In this document: piece by piece, positions 1 to 10,967 of the stretch | Layout of the letters: each line of letters begins with the position of its first letter | Numbering within the stretch: the first letter of the stretch is position 1 | Assembly (NCBI GenBank): GCA_033977485.1 | Contig: CM066992.1 | Location: 107,123,450-107,187,449, forward strand | Origin: Hydrangea macrophylla | Taxonomy: Eukaryota; Streptophyta; Magnoliopsida; Cornales; Hydrangeaceae | Length of the DNA stretch: 64,000 nucleotides | Direction: 5' to 3' | Translations under genes and position numbers: made by a program | Notes under the pieces: generated by a model | The model's database searches: none | Told to the model about the DNA's origin: nothing | Seen by the model: only the letters and a program-made list of their open reading frames with translations

Positions 1-260
1 CGGTGGTGTTGGCCGCAGTGAGAGAGAACACACACACACACACAGAAGGTAAAGTAAGTGAGAATTCGAAGAGACATTTCAAGTCTTGGAGATAAAGCGA
101 GAGAGAAATTCAAAATTTTGCTTTCCTGATTTTGTATTTAAATGGAAAAAAAGAGATTACCATTCCGGTGACAGCGGCGGTACGGTGCCAGTTGCAGTGG
201 TGTTGGCCATCCGGTGGTGTTGGCCGCAGTGAGAGATAACAGACACACACACACAAAGGG
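1..260. repeat. Duplicated GGTGGTGTTGGCCGCAGTG segment with (CA)n tracts
   Basis: A segment reading cggtggtgttggccgcagtg followed by gagaga and a short CA run occurs at 1-43 and again at 212-257, about 210 bp apart. The intervening DNA holds a near-copy of the same word (cagtggtgttggcc). No open frame of useful length crosses it. It could be the tail of an upstream gene or repeat outside the window; I cannot tell which. Confidence 0.5.
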
Positions 261-675
261 CACTCATAAAATAGATTTTACATACTGTAATTGTAGTATT
301 TCTTGTAGAAGACGTAAGTAATAGTTTGTCCATTCCTTAACTTCGGAAGTGAGTTTGGCACACCTTACCCACTTGACTACTCTTTATAATAGATGCATAT
401 ACACAAGTCACTAAACAAGCCATTTGTCAAACCTACTCAAGAGCTTTCACTTATTTCTTCTTTTTTTCCACCCAAACTATCCTTACAAACTTACGTAATT
501 TACTATATTGTCTATGCAACCCTATAAACGAGCTTTTACACAAACTTTTTTACGGGCCTTAATAAAACATGTTCACGAGTTATCGTGCTCTTAATTCACA
601 TGTGTGGGTTTCGAGTCGTGACATAGATTAATGCCAACTTTGTACTCTTCCATAAATCAAAATTTCTCTATCAAA

Positions 676-840
676 ATAGGCACCTATTTTCTGTCAAAAA
701 CACGCACCTACTCTCTGTTTTAGGCCTCTACTCTATTTAGCCAATCTACTTCATGCCTTCATTTCAGGCACCTACCTGAAGTAGGCAGCTACTTGCTGGC
801 GGAAGCTGTTCCCTCACATGCTGTCACGGCTAATTGTTTG
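676..840 (+). repeat. AGGCACCTAC repeat family, copy 1 (forward)
   Basis: First of four copies of a roughly 160-bp unit recognised by the ordered words cacctactctctgttttagg, cctctactctatttagcca, ttcaggcacctacc and ctgctggcagaagttgttg-like text. This copy is diverged (cacgcacctac, ggaagctgttccctcac). There is no coding potential. The family resembles a non-autonomous repeat or MITE arm rather than a gene. Confidence 0.6.
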
Positions 841-1369
841 ATTTTTTGTTGGAACCAAGGCTAAGTAGGTTTGACAAAGAACCAATATTTTAAGATAATC
901 TTTAGAGACATGGGTAAAATGCCATGGTATATTGCAGCAACTGAATAGTGAAATGCCATGGCAAATTCCAGCATTAGAAATAAAGGCAAGCGGTCAATTC
1001 AAAGCTCCCATCCTATACAAACTGCTACCATCAAGAGCAGATATTTCATCTGCAATTAATCCCATAGATAGATTAATTAAATAATTTTACTGACCATTTT
1101 AATTACTATAACTATTTGTTGGTTTGTATTATTATTTGTAATTATGGTTCAAAAAGTTGATTGAACCTGAAATATTTAAGCCAAAGTTGATTGAATCCTC
1201 ATTATTATATTAAATAAAATTCCAAAAGTTGACCTGAAATGTAATTATTAGTTGACTTGAATGTAATTATTGTCTGAATGACAGAATTAGCCTCTCACAA
1301 ATCAATATATCCTTATGTAGCTGTACTTGACGAGCCGACGCTTGAATATGAGCAATAAGGGATGGTCTT

Positions 1370-1502
1370 AGACAGTGACAAACGTTGTCACGGTTATAAA
1401 CTGTGACAATTTTAAAACCGTGACAAAGCTTGTCACTGTTTTGGACAGTGACAAATGACGCGAAAATTAGTGTGACAATTAGGCCATTTTGGTGTAGTAT
1501 AT
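1370..1502 (-). mobile_element. CACTA (En/Spm-like) transposon end with subterminal repeats
   Basis: Read on the minus strand, the end begins TACTACACCAAAATGGCC, one base from the canonical CACTACACCAAAA terminus of plant CACTA elements. Inward it carries about eight direct and inverted copies of the word TGTCAC (gtgacaaa, gttgtcacgg, ctgtgacaat, accgtgacaa, cttgtcactg, cagtgacaaa). Subterminal arrays of this kind are the transposase-binding hallmark of the superfamily. No transposase and no partner end were found, so this is a fragment. Confidence 0.65.
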
Positions 1503-1512
1503 ATATATACTA

Positions 1513-1804
1513 CTCCCTCTGTCCTATAATAAGTGTCCACATTTCCTTTTTTGGATGTCCCACAATAAGTGTCCACTTTCCTAAATTGGCATATAGCTTT
1601 TACTTACTTTCCAAAACTACCCTTATAATAAAGACAAAGGTAGCATTTATTTGTGATCTCAAAACAAGTAAAAAGTCAAACACCCATCACATCTAAGGGT
1701 AAAATTGGAAAGTGACCCTTTAATGAACCAAAAAACTAATATAATACAACTTTCTTAAACAATGTGCAAAATGGAAGTGGACACTTGTTATGGGACGGAG
1801 GGAG
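1513..1804. mobile_element. Stowaway-type (Tc1/mariner) MITE
   Basis: A 292-bp element starts CTCCCTCTGTCC and ends GGACGGAGGGAG. The two terminal inverted repeats match over about 28 bp with roughly three mismatches. It is flanked on both sides by the TA target duplication typical of mariner elements (1511-1512 and 1805-1806). The interior is AT-rich and has no credible frame. It is a non-autonomous element that landed just beyond the CACTA end. Confidence 0.85.
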
Positions 1805-2123
1805 TATACTACATAGAGTAAACATTCTCACAAAGTTATTACTCATTAATATGATTAGGTTATTCAAGGGTCGGTTGATATTCTAATTCAAAAAACCCTT
1901 TTTATTAGTTTTCCAACGAGTCATTAAGAAAATAAAAAAGGGAATTAGTGCCGAAAGTAAGGGGTCGGTGCCCAAGTAAATGAAATAGAAATATTTTTGT
2001 TTTTTTTTGTTTGTCGGAATTGGACGCCGCCCCAATCTCTTTGTTATTTTCTTAGTGATCATTCTCGTAGGTATTTTTTTTAATGATCAATCAGGTATTT
2101 TCTTTACTTGTTGAATATGATAA

Positions 2124-2290
2124 AGTGCCAATTTTCTGTTAAAACAGGCACCTACTCTCTGTTTTAGGCCTCTACTCTATTTAGCCATCTGCTTCACGCC
2201 TGTGTTTCAGGCACCTACCTTCTTAAATAGGCACAGCTAATTGCTGGCAAAAGTTGTTGTCTCATGTGCTATCACCACTAATTGTTTATG
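2124..2290 (+). repeat. AGGCACCTAC repeat family, copy 2 (forward)
   Basis: Second forward copy, better preserved than the copy at 676. It shares aggcacctactctctgttt, ggcctctactctatttagcc and tttcaggcacctaccttct, then diverges downstream of ctaattgttt. It lies about 930 bp from the first inverted copy at 3225. Confidence 0.65.
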
Positions 2291-3007
2291 TTCCCGTTTA
2301 ATATTAAAAATAAAAATAAAAAATTTGAATCATCTTTAGCAAGCAAGTGATTCATAATCAGGGCAAGTATTTTAAGGCGTGGGAGCAAGTTTATCTGAGA
2401 ATAAAAGGAAGTCCTATACAATTCCAATTACGTTCAAAATGTGTCATTATTTTTCTATTTTTCTTTTATGTTTTATACGGTCACATAATTCATTGTATAT
2501 AATATGTTTGAAAACCATAGACGACAACTTTGCCTTCTTACAAAACCATGTAATGTAAAAGGGTAAACCCAAGTGATGTGTCAATCGCTCTCGTGTGTCA
2601 CTGTGGGGTCAAGTGACATCACAGGAGAGAGATAGGCACATCTTTTGGGTTGTGTCTCAAAAGTTGTGTGAATGGGTGTGTCCCAATCTTTACTCCGTGG
2701 TATGCACGGGTTTTATTTGCAATTCTACATCAACTCTTTTGTCTAATTGTCTCCCACCCCTTCCTGGCGGACTTCTCCCTAATTAGTTATTAATTAACTT
2801 TTTTTTACATTAGTTATTAACTATTATATATAGATTTACTTGTTTGGTAAGTTGGCAACTACTCTCTTTTCAAAAAAAAAAAACAACTTTAGTTTATATT
2901 TTTTTATTCTTTTTTTTTTAAATAAATATTTTTTATTCTTATTTATATTATTTGTATTTTAGACTTCCAGATTATTAAAAATTATTTTTAGAACTAAAAA
3001 AAAAAAT

Positions 3008-3183
3008 GCCCCAACCGCAACTAATCGGGTCAAACGGGTTGACCCGCTTAAAGTGTAACCCAACTTGTTTATTAATCTTGTCAAATGGGTCGACTCGTTT
3101 ATGACCCGTGCCCTTATATGGGTCAACCCAAACCCATTTATTTTTGTGTCGGGTTGTGTCGGGTCGAAAATTGTCATCCCTAG
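3008..3183 (-). mobile_element. hAT-like repeat end, (GGGTCAACCC)-rich
   Basis: Read on the minus strand it begins CTAGGGATGACAATTTTCG and continues with degenerate alternating words such as gggtcaaccc, gggtcgactc and acccgtttga. A TAGGG-TG-CAAT start followed by GGGT/ACCC-rich subterminal sequence is common at ends of plant hAT derivatives. I could not find an 8-bp duplication or a partner end, so the assignment is tentative. Confidence 0.4.
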
Positions 3184-3224
3184 CCGAAGGCTCCACTTGT
3201 TGCAACAAAAATAAATATTCCGCA

Positions 3225-3310
3225 GGTGCCTGAAACGCAGGAGTGAAGTAGATGGCTAACCATAGTTAAGGCTTAAAACAAAGAGTAGGTACCTGTTTTG
3301 TATAATGCAT
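3225..3310 (-). repeat. AGGCACCTAC repeat family, copy 3 (inverted, partial)
   Basis: Inverted partial copy: ggtgcctgaaacgcaggag, gaagtagatggcta and aaagagtaggtacctgtttt are the reverse complements of the forward-copy words. It is separated from the fuller inverted copy at 3366 by about 55 bp of unrelated AT-rich DNA. Confidence 0.6.
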
Positions 3311-3365
3311 TTTGTAGATTCGGTATAAATAGTCTTCTAAATACTACACAGCCATATACACATAG

Positions 3366-3530
3366 CACGTGTCTACATGGGCATGAGGCAACAACTTCTG
3401 CCAGCAAGTGGCTGCCTACTTCAGAAGGTAGGTGCCTAAAACTCAGGCGTAAAGTAGATGGCTAAATAGGGTAGAGGCCTAAAATAGAGTGTAGGTGCCT
3501 GTTTTGACATAGAAATTTTGAGGAGAAAAC
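3366..3530 (-). repeat. AGGCACCTAC repeat family, copy 4 (inverted)
   Basis: Full inverted copy with ctgccagcaagtggctgcct, cagaaggtaggtgcctaaa, gtaaagtagatggctaaat and tgtaggtgcctgttttgac. It pairs with the forward copies at 676 and 2124, so a transcript crossing the interval could fold into a long imperfect hairpin. Confidence 0.65.
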
Positions 3531-6358
3531 CATGATACGTGTAGGGGAAATAGAGCGCTCTTATGATTTGCTTTCATTGATCAATGTTAACCTAGTAATG
3601 TCCAAATATTGTTTGTGAAGGTCCAAACTTTGTTCATTATGTACAAATACTCATTGTCAATGTGCAAATGTAACAAGTACTTGACATGGGACATGCCTTT
3701 CTTGCACTGTAAGGGCACGTTTGGTAGGTAGGAATGCACCTTGGAATGGAATGATTATTCCTGGGTTCATTCCATTCATGTGTAATTTCCCCTTAATAGA
3801 AATGACTTGGACGAAATAAAATTAACATTGGACATTAGAATGAAAATTTTGAACTTTAACAAAATCGAATTGGACATTAATATAATAAATATGGACATTT
3901 CAAAAATCAGATAAAAATTATATATACATTTGCAAATTTTACAGATTTAGATGATCTTTTTAGTTAAAAGTTCTTTTTTTCTTTTGCAAAAATTCGACAG
4001 AGTCACCTCTATTTATTCAATAATCTGCCTGTTCAACAAACAAAAATATATTCAATTCAACTCAATAACCATCAATCATTAAACATGTGGTGTGCCCCCT
4101 GAACCTACACGACTACAAGGCAACAAGAAAATCCGAACTAAGAAAGTGCCACAAGAGATATACCGAATCTACAAAATGCATTATACGAAATGCATTGCCA
4201 CATAGGCAATAAACAGCTATTTAGCCAACATAGGCCAAACCCAAAAAGAACTAATTCTCACAAGTACGAAAATAGGTATATCATCATCCCTCGTCGCAAT
4301 GTCCTCACCCTTAGCAATATACTGAAGTATAGCATAATCCCTCCCTGTGTTCCCTAATAAGCTTTAGACAATACTCTTAGCGCTAATATTAAATTCCAAC
4401 ATACCATAATATTCAATAACGAAATTCATAATCAACCATCCAACATAGTATTTAAATAAAAAAAAAACAGACATAGTATCAACAAATAAAAACAATCCAA
4501 CATGATAATAAAAAATTGTCACTACATAACATAAATAATGAATTGCAACACGATCCAGCTAGCAATCCACCACTTCTGCGCACTGCATCAACAATATAAG
4601 AATAACATCAGCATTTCAAGGTTTAATCTCATGGTTTGCTATGTGTAGGATTAGACCTAATATTTGTTAATCTTGCTTAGGTTTTCCTACATTTTTCATC
4701 TATGTGCTTATGAACTTCATCTATGTTATTATGAACTTCATCAGTGGAATACTTTTAAATATTCTCTTCTACTTAACCACTATCAAGTGATGATACATTC
4801 ATGTTAATCTCTTCTTTTTATGAATTACATTCACACGTTTTTCTAGTGACACTAAGACAAATGCATATGTTGACCAGTCTTGTATCCAACACCCATTTGC
4901 ATGCGTTAATAGCTATGCTGAAAACTTAAATAAGAGTTAATACGACTATTATGCCTTGAGGAATAAATAGTGGAAACTAACAACCCTTAGTGAGTTTTTG
5001 AACCCAATCTTCAATTCTGAGGGACTTATCACAATAAATTCGAATTGTTTTTCTTGAATATATTTTAAATTCGTTGAATAGTCTCAAAATTCTTCATTTA
5101 GGCTATTTCTTAGAGGAGAACGTTCAGGATTTGCCAATTAAACTCAATGAACACTGAAGTGCTAAAACCAAGAAGTCAAGAAAAATGATTTAAGCCATCG
5201 TTATTCATTCCTTACCTTTTTCACATACCTGTATCAACATCCAAGAATGTCTTAACCCCACACTGATTAAATATTGCCAATATAAAAGCCCAAAACCCTT
5301 CATTTGATACTTTAACCTCTATAAACTCAATTGCACATCTAATGTGATCAAAATTATTGAAGTATGTGACAAGAAGGGAGTAGTGTGGGAAGAAGGTTAT
5401 AAAAAGATTTTTTGCAAGGAGATGTTGAATAAAAAAAAAAAGAGAAAAGGAAGGAAGGAGGAGTAAAAAGAAATAAAAGTATATGAGAAGAGAGGATGGT
5501 TGGAATAAAGAAGAAATAAACTAGTCATTATCACAAGCTAAGGATGTGCAATTCTCGCCTCTCTTATCTTCACTCCACTGAATAAAAGCCGAAAAGTCAA
5601 AGTCTTAATGATTTCTAACAACTTGGTTTGAACATGAACGTGTGTTTTGAGTATCCACGGTATTTCGCTCCTCTAGTAAGTAGTATTCCTTTCATGAGAC
5701 TATATTACTCTAAATGTTCGTCCTTTATTGAGTTCGGTGTGAAACACTAGTAGCCAGAACATCACTCTTATTAAAGTTTCACACAATGAGCGATCATTAT
5801 TAAACAAGTTTCTGTGAGATGTTCATTTTTGAGTGCAGACCCATGTGAGAATTGAGTTGAAACTACAAATTCCAAGAGCATGATAGTCTAAACAATTCTT
5901 AATAAAGTGGATGCATAGTTGTTGACTTCACACACACACGGATACATGAATGTAATGCATATGTAGATTTGTCTTGGTCATATGAGGAACATGTGGATTT
6001 CTTCATGGTCTGTATGAGGTTGATATATTATGTGGAGCTAAATTGATAGTCGAATGGGAAAGAATGTTTAAAAGTTTTCTATATCTTTTTGAGCTTAAAA
6101 TCTAGAATTTTGTGGGTAGATTCACTGCAAACCTTCACGAGACAACACTCGTCCACTAGGGGAACCTAGGGGTTTAACGGCTTGTTGCAATTGCTAAATG
6201 CAACCGCGATTCCTGCGAAAGTGAGTTAGGTAATGTTTCTTTCTTAATTAGATTAGTTTGCATTAGTTTATTTTTTGTTTCTTCTAGTCGTTGTAATAGT
6301 AGTTAGCTTGCTTTATTTTCGCTTTATTGCTAGGGACTAGCAACTCGCTAGTTGGGGG
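3531..6358. other. AT-rich stretch without a supportable gene
   Basis: No coding region, RNA gene or bounded element is supportable here. Two things are visible. A MITE-like left terminus gggcacgtttggtagg at about 3712 is followed by short inverted words (ggaatggaatga / tcattccattcat), but no partner end was found. A purine-rich tract lies at about 5425-5515. The rest is probably decayed repeat sequence. Confidence 0.5.
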
Positions 6359-6614
6359 TTGTGACAAGTGGGTGTATTTGTAGAATATAACCGCGCTAAA
6401 AGAGAAAAATGCACTAGGAAAGTCTACAATTCCCCTGTTTATCTGCAATTTGAATTACAATACCAGTTTTTGCACAAATTGATTAAACTATGATAAGTGG
6501 TATTGTTTTAGTGATTATTTGTGCAGATCACTGCTGCTGTGTACAGGATTGAAGAATATTGATAAAAGGAAGTGTTAGAGCCTGATGAAGAAAACTCAAA
6601 GCTGAAATAGAGGT

Positions 6615-6724
6615 TTCGAGCGATCGAGAGTTTTCGAGCGATTGACGTGTCGATCGATCGACTGTAGTTCAAGCGATTGAAGTTTCTGGAAGTTAGATCG
6701 ATCAAGAATTTTCGATCGATCGAA
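6615..6724. repeat. Palindrome cluster TTCGAGCGATCGAG / CGATCGATCG, upstream of TATA
   Basis: Within 110 bp there are about five spaced palindromic or near-palindromic words: ttcgagcgatcgag, ttcgagcgattga, tcgatcgatcga, ttcaagcgattgaa and ttcgatcgatcgaa. Spacers are irregular (about 8-25 bp), so this is not a tandem array. The cluster ends about 67 bp before a TATA box at 6791. Confidence 0.75.
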
Positions 6725-7222
6725 CATGCCTTTTATCAGAATTTATGCGCACGCAGCAGAAACGGGATTTAACCCTAGTATTAGGTTGTAGCTATATATA
6801 TTCATTTCGTTTACGTCCCAAGGGGACGCCCCACTTGTTTTCATCAGTTTTCATAGGGAAGAGAGAGTTTTTCTTGTGGTTTCTTTTGTAGGTTTTTCAA
6901 GATTCAACGTTGTTAGATTGGATTGGTTGTAGTAATACAAGTTTTTCTCGTTCCAGGTTCTTTATTACTGTTCTATTTATATGCTGCATTGAGTTAATCA
7001 CAGTTTAGTTCTTCAAGCTTTGAATATTGCATGTTAGATAGGTAAAAACCATTATTTTCATAGTTTTAATGAAAAACTTGCAACCAAACGTTACTTTAAT
7101 GACTTTTTACGTTCAAAATAAATCTGATACTTCCCAGACCATGTCTGAGTAGTTCGGGGTTGGGAAATCGCGATGAAATCGTGATTTCAGACCTCTGCCA
7201 TGCACTATATTTTTCTCTGTGT

Positions 7223-7343
7223 TCGATCGATCGAAGGTAGTTCGATCGATCGGACCAGAGACACAGTCGAGCGATCGAAGTTATTTCGATCGATCGAGAG
7301 ATGAAGTGTTTCGATCGATCGAATGCGCGTCGATCGATCGAGG
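7223..7343. repeat. Palindrome cluster TTCGATCGATCGAA, downstream of TATA
   Basis: There are seven GATC-centred words in 120 bp: ttcgatcgatcgaa, ttcgatcgatcgga, tcgagcgatcgaa, ttcgatcgatcgag, ttcgatcgatcgaa, tcgatcgatcga and close variants. It lies about 430 bp downstream of the TATA at 6791, so presumably inside the transcribed part of the LTR or its leader. Confidence 0.75.
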
Positions 7344-8089
7344 ACTCTGATTCTTGAGGACATCTAATACAGTATTCCAAGACTTTCTGCTTTACTGATT
7401 CGTTATCAAACTATCCCCATATGCTTAGTTTGTCAAAACAGTCTTTAAACGTTAAGCCTTAAGGCATTTTCTTTCAATATATTTTGCAAACCACCCTCAA
7501 TGCTAATACCATTGTAGGTGAGAGTCTTAACTATTGGATTAAACCACCTTTGTGTATTTCAAACTTAATTGTGATGATCTAGTCCCGGTCATGAAAGGAC
7601 TATTGATTCTATATCCTTAGAGAAGTACGGGATACTGTAGAAGTTGCCCTCCGTTGAGCTTAATTGCATTTGCATGGTAGATGGTTGAGTCATGGTGGAT
7701 TCGCGTGATCCCAACACTTTCTTTTATTAAAAAAAAACCGTTTTCAAATCTTGTTTAGTTAAATAGTTAATCAGTAGTTTATTTAATTTAGTTGCTTTTA
7801 AGTTAGTAGTTGTTAATTGTAGAACTTTGTGTTCTGCACTTCTCTTTGAATATTGAATTTTCTTTTCTTTTAGAGTCTAATCTAAGTTAGTTGATTCTTA
7901 TCCTTCCCTGTGGGATCGACCTGGTCTTACCAGTTACTACTTGCACGTCCACCTACACTTGGGTGTTGCACAAGAGCGCACAAGATTTTTCGCGTGTCGG
8001 TAGGTTTTATAAGTTGAATTATTAACAGGTTGAAAAAGGGATAGTGCAGAAGAAAAACAAAAGAGGACATCTTAAAGTTGAAATCCAAG

Positions 8090-8212
8090 TCCCAATTGAT
8101 TGCCATCCTTTGGCAATGAATTGAAAAATACTCCATACTAATCGATTGCCATCTCTGACCAATCGATTGAACTTTATACCAATCGATTGACATCAATACT
8201 CAATCAATTGGT
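8090..8212. repeat. Palindrome cluster CAATCGATTG upstream of TATA
   Basis: Five spaced copies of a second palindromic word: caattgattg, taatcgattgcc, ccaatcgattga, ccaatcgattga and caatcaattgg. They sit 110-230 bp upstream of the TATA-like sequence at 8324. The placement is the same as in the other LTRs but the core word is different. Confidence 0.7.
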
Positions 8213-8384
8213 AAGAACTGGCAGCCAAACCTCTTTAATGGAGTAGAATCCCAGCAAATCAAGGTTAATAACGACGACCAGCCATTACAGAATGTATCTG
8301 GACACTCCTTGCTCGTGCATATTGTAGTATATATACATGATAGTGAGTAGGGTGAGGGGTTAGCTCAAGGAAAAGTTAATGACA

Positions 8385-8409
8385 ACACATATGCATGTAG
8401 CATATGTGT
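8385..8409. other. Perfect 10-bp hairpin just after the LTR TATA
   Basis: acacatatgc / gcatatgtgt arms surround a 5-base loop (atgta). It sits about 55 bp downstream of the presumed TATA box at 8324, so it would fall near the 5' end of an LTR transcript. Function is unknown. Confidence 0.6.
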
Positions 8410-9516
8410 CTCATTGATAAAATTTACAGAAAATATAGAGAATTGAGAGCTCTCAAGTCGGTGACGGTTTCCTTGACGACGTTTCTTGCCATTTCTTCAT
8501 CGTCCGACGTCGGATTCACGAACTGAGACCGAATTTGGACTTGTGGAGGTAAGGGGATCACATGCACATCTTTTATTTTCAGTTTTGATGACGTTTTTTC
8601 GATGACCATTCTTGATAGACGATGTTTATTATACCAAATTTTATGTAGGATTATCACTGGTTAAAAATTGAGTTAGAAATTGCAAGAGATTTGGGTTTCT
8701 AGGCTTAATTTGATAACAATTTGAGGAAGTGAGTGTTCTAATCCCAAAATTGGGTGTTTAGATATATTAATGTGATAATTGTTATCAAAGAGTGCTTAGT
8801 TCATATATTTGTGATTAAATATTGATGAAATTGGAGTAAAGCATGTCAATTATGTGTAACTTGCCATATTATATACTTAAGTTGCTTAAGTGGTTATGTG
8901 GATCAAAGGAAAGTCAAGTAGCGGTCACCATTTATAGGTCCCATGTAAGGGATAGTAAGCCCTCAATGAGCGGGGCGTGGTGACGACCACGATGATGAAA
9001 CGGTGATGCCTTCGGGATCACAAGAGAGTGTGATACGCTATATGTGGCAAAAGAGTGAGAATTTCTGGGGTAAGAAGGACTCGGGGGTGGTGACTTGAGT
9101 TACTTGACTTTTTTGGAGATCATTTTGTGGATGTTTATAATGGTTGTTGCATTTGCATATTGAACATTCTAATAGCATGATTAGTCCCCTCACTAAGCGA
9201 AAGCTTAAATGAAAATATGTTTTCTGTTGTGGTTATTGAATAACCATCGCAGGTACCGAGCGGGAGAATGAGAGGAAATGATCTGCACGATGGGTTGGGC
9301 GTGGGGGTTGTGTATATGTAAACATGTTCATATGTTTTGAATCTCAGGTTGTAACTTTTATATATTAGCTAATATTTGAAAACTTGTGTTTTGAAGACTT
9401 GTAATATGCCAACTTGGGTTTGAGGTTGAGTAGACTCTATGTCATGAGTTGCCACTTGTGTTTTACAAGTCACAAGTATAGGGTTGGGAGGAACCTTGGA
9501 CAGATGGGGTAGTTGT

Positions 9517-10967
9517 TGTTGGGTTTGTGCCCTCAAACCATTACTTTATGTATGAGACATTGACATTTTAATATATAAATATCAGCTTTACATTTTATTG
9601 TGTATGTTAATTTCTTGAGATGATTGTTAATCCTTAAGTATCATAGTAAGTAATTTGTGTGTGTATGAGATACATACAAGTGCGATACGAATTATTTTTC
9701 TTTAATTGATACTTAAAGCTTGTCACAGTGGATGATGAGACTGAATATCTCATCAGGTTTACACTGTAGCATGATTAACTACCATTGGATGCAGCGATTA
9801 ATCTCAATCACTGTAACTCTTAGTTAATATGCTAGTGCTAATAGTGCATTGATGGACCTGAGCTTTCCTATTGACACTCAAGACTGTCAACAGTCGATAG
9901 GAACTTATAACTTGTATAAGGTACGTGTTCTCAGTCTTGAGACGATTATGAACACAGATTGTGGATATGACTGCTTTGACTTACCAATCAGTGAGGTCTA
10001 TAGAAGATCAACACCTGGGTATCTTGGGTATGTCATGTTCATAGGGTTGTGAACATATATTGTCAAGATAGAATTTACCCTCTAATTCAGAGTAAGCATT
10101 CCCTTGAGAATGTCACCAAGTTGATTATTAAGAACTGCAATCTTGTTGATAAGTAGTTATCAACATGTTTGGTAATCATGAGAGGTGAATGGAACTCAAG
10201 GAATACAAGAAGTAATCATGATTAAGGTTGACAATAACAGTTATCCGACTACCTGAATATGATTACGAATGCTAAAGGTATAGGAACATTAGTATACTAT
10301 ACAAGTCTAGTTATCGCTTCGGATATGTTCTTTTGCGTTTGAGTTCAGTTATCGTTTTATAGTGGAGTAAACGTTAACTGATCAGTTGGTTAGTTTGCTG
10401 ATCATAGAGTTTGGTCATGGGAATTAACAACTGGTCTGAGCCAACAATAAAGAGCCTAGGAGGTCCCACTCTTAGCTCTGCTAGGATGCTTAGAAAGGCA
10501 CATGAGGATGATGCAAATACAGTTTCGATCGATCGAACTAGTTTTGATCGATTAGAGTCTTGGCGGGTTAGATCGCTCGAAGGTGGTTCGATCGATCGAA
10601 TCCACTTCGATCGCTCGAACATTAGGTTGGTCCTCGGAATCTATAAATAGGGCAGCTGCATCCAAAAAAAAAAACTTTGTCGTTTTACTGTGCCTGAAGC
10701 TACAGAACCTGTTTTAGAGCTCCCAAACCTTCCTATCCTCCTTATTAGAGATCCCACCATCTCTAGTCTTTCCGGGAAGCATCCGCAGGAGTCATAAGGG
10801 TGAAGATAACCTAGTGGAGGCTACTGCATCACCAAGGTTGAAGATTTTAAAATAGAGTTCAAGACCTGAGGTATAATTCTTCTCCCTCTTGTTAGTACAC
10901 ATCTATGGAATTGACGAGTAGTAGATCCCGGGCATACCAATTAAGTTTTTGAAACTTAATCTTTCTG
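9517..10967 (+). mobile_element. Copia-type solo LTR, left part
   Basis: It begins tgttgggtttgtgccctcaa, the same start as the LTRs of the young copia at 17695, and follows that LTR nearly collinearly with scattered substitutions and small indels. The last 45 bp lie at 28469-28513 after a nested gypsy. The outer duplication gttgt is present at 9512-9516 and 28514-28518. No internal retroelement sequence joins the two parts, so this is a solo LTR left by LTR-LTR recombination. The promoter word tctataaatagggcagctg is conserved at about 10641. Confidence 0.88.
10523..10620. repeat. Palindrome cluster in the solo copia LTR
   Basis: Five words (ttcgatcgatcgaa, ttgatcgatta, gatcgctcgaag, ttcgatcgatcgaa, ttcgatcgctcgaa) end about 20 bp upstream of the TATA (tctataaatag). 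The cluster occupies the same place as in the younger LTRs but the individual words differ in number and state. This allows comparison across element age. Confidence 0.8.

Larger units (their letters stand above)
6360..7995 (+). mobile_element. Putative LTR of a Tat/Athila-like gypsy element (solo or fragment)
   Basis: The segment ends with ctgtgggatcgacctggtct, taccagttactacttgcacg and gtgttgcacaagagcgcac. This wording recurs at 29740-29845 and resembles the 3' end of LTRs in plant Tat/Athila lineages. A TATA box (gctatatatattc) at about 6791 and a plausible downstream transcribed stretch fit an LTR. Two clusters of GATC-type palindromes flank this promoter. No TSD, primer site or coding domain was found, and the left boundary is a guess. 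Confidence 0.35.
7996..9516 (+). mobile_element. Outer gypsy LTR, left part (split by the copia solo LTR)
   Basis: This diverged LTR-type sequence continues at 28519-29185 after the nested insertions. Its order of landmarks parallels the 10968-13129 gypsy LTR: gtgattaaat, then gagttgcctatgtgggtcaaa versus agttgcttaagtggttatgtggatcaaa, then ccat(t/c)gcaggt. A TATA-like gtagtatatatacatg lies at 8324. The true left border (a TGT... start) is not identified; 7996 is only the end of the preceding repeat. The part after about 8090 is better supported. Confidence 0.5.

Noticed and set aside
9849..10052. Conserved 67-codon frame present in three copies (9849, 18028, 25196)
   Set aside because: Its repetition is explained by the three copies of the copia LTR. 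Codon positions show no sign of protein-level constraint and it spans LTR U3.
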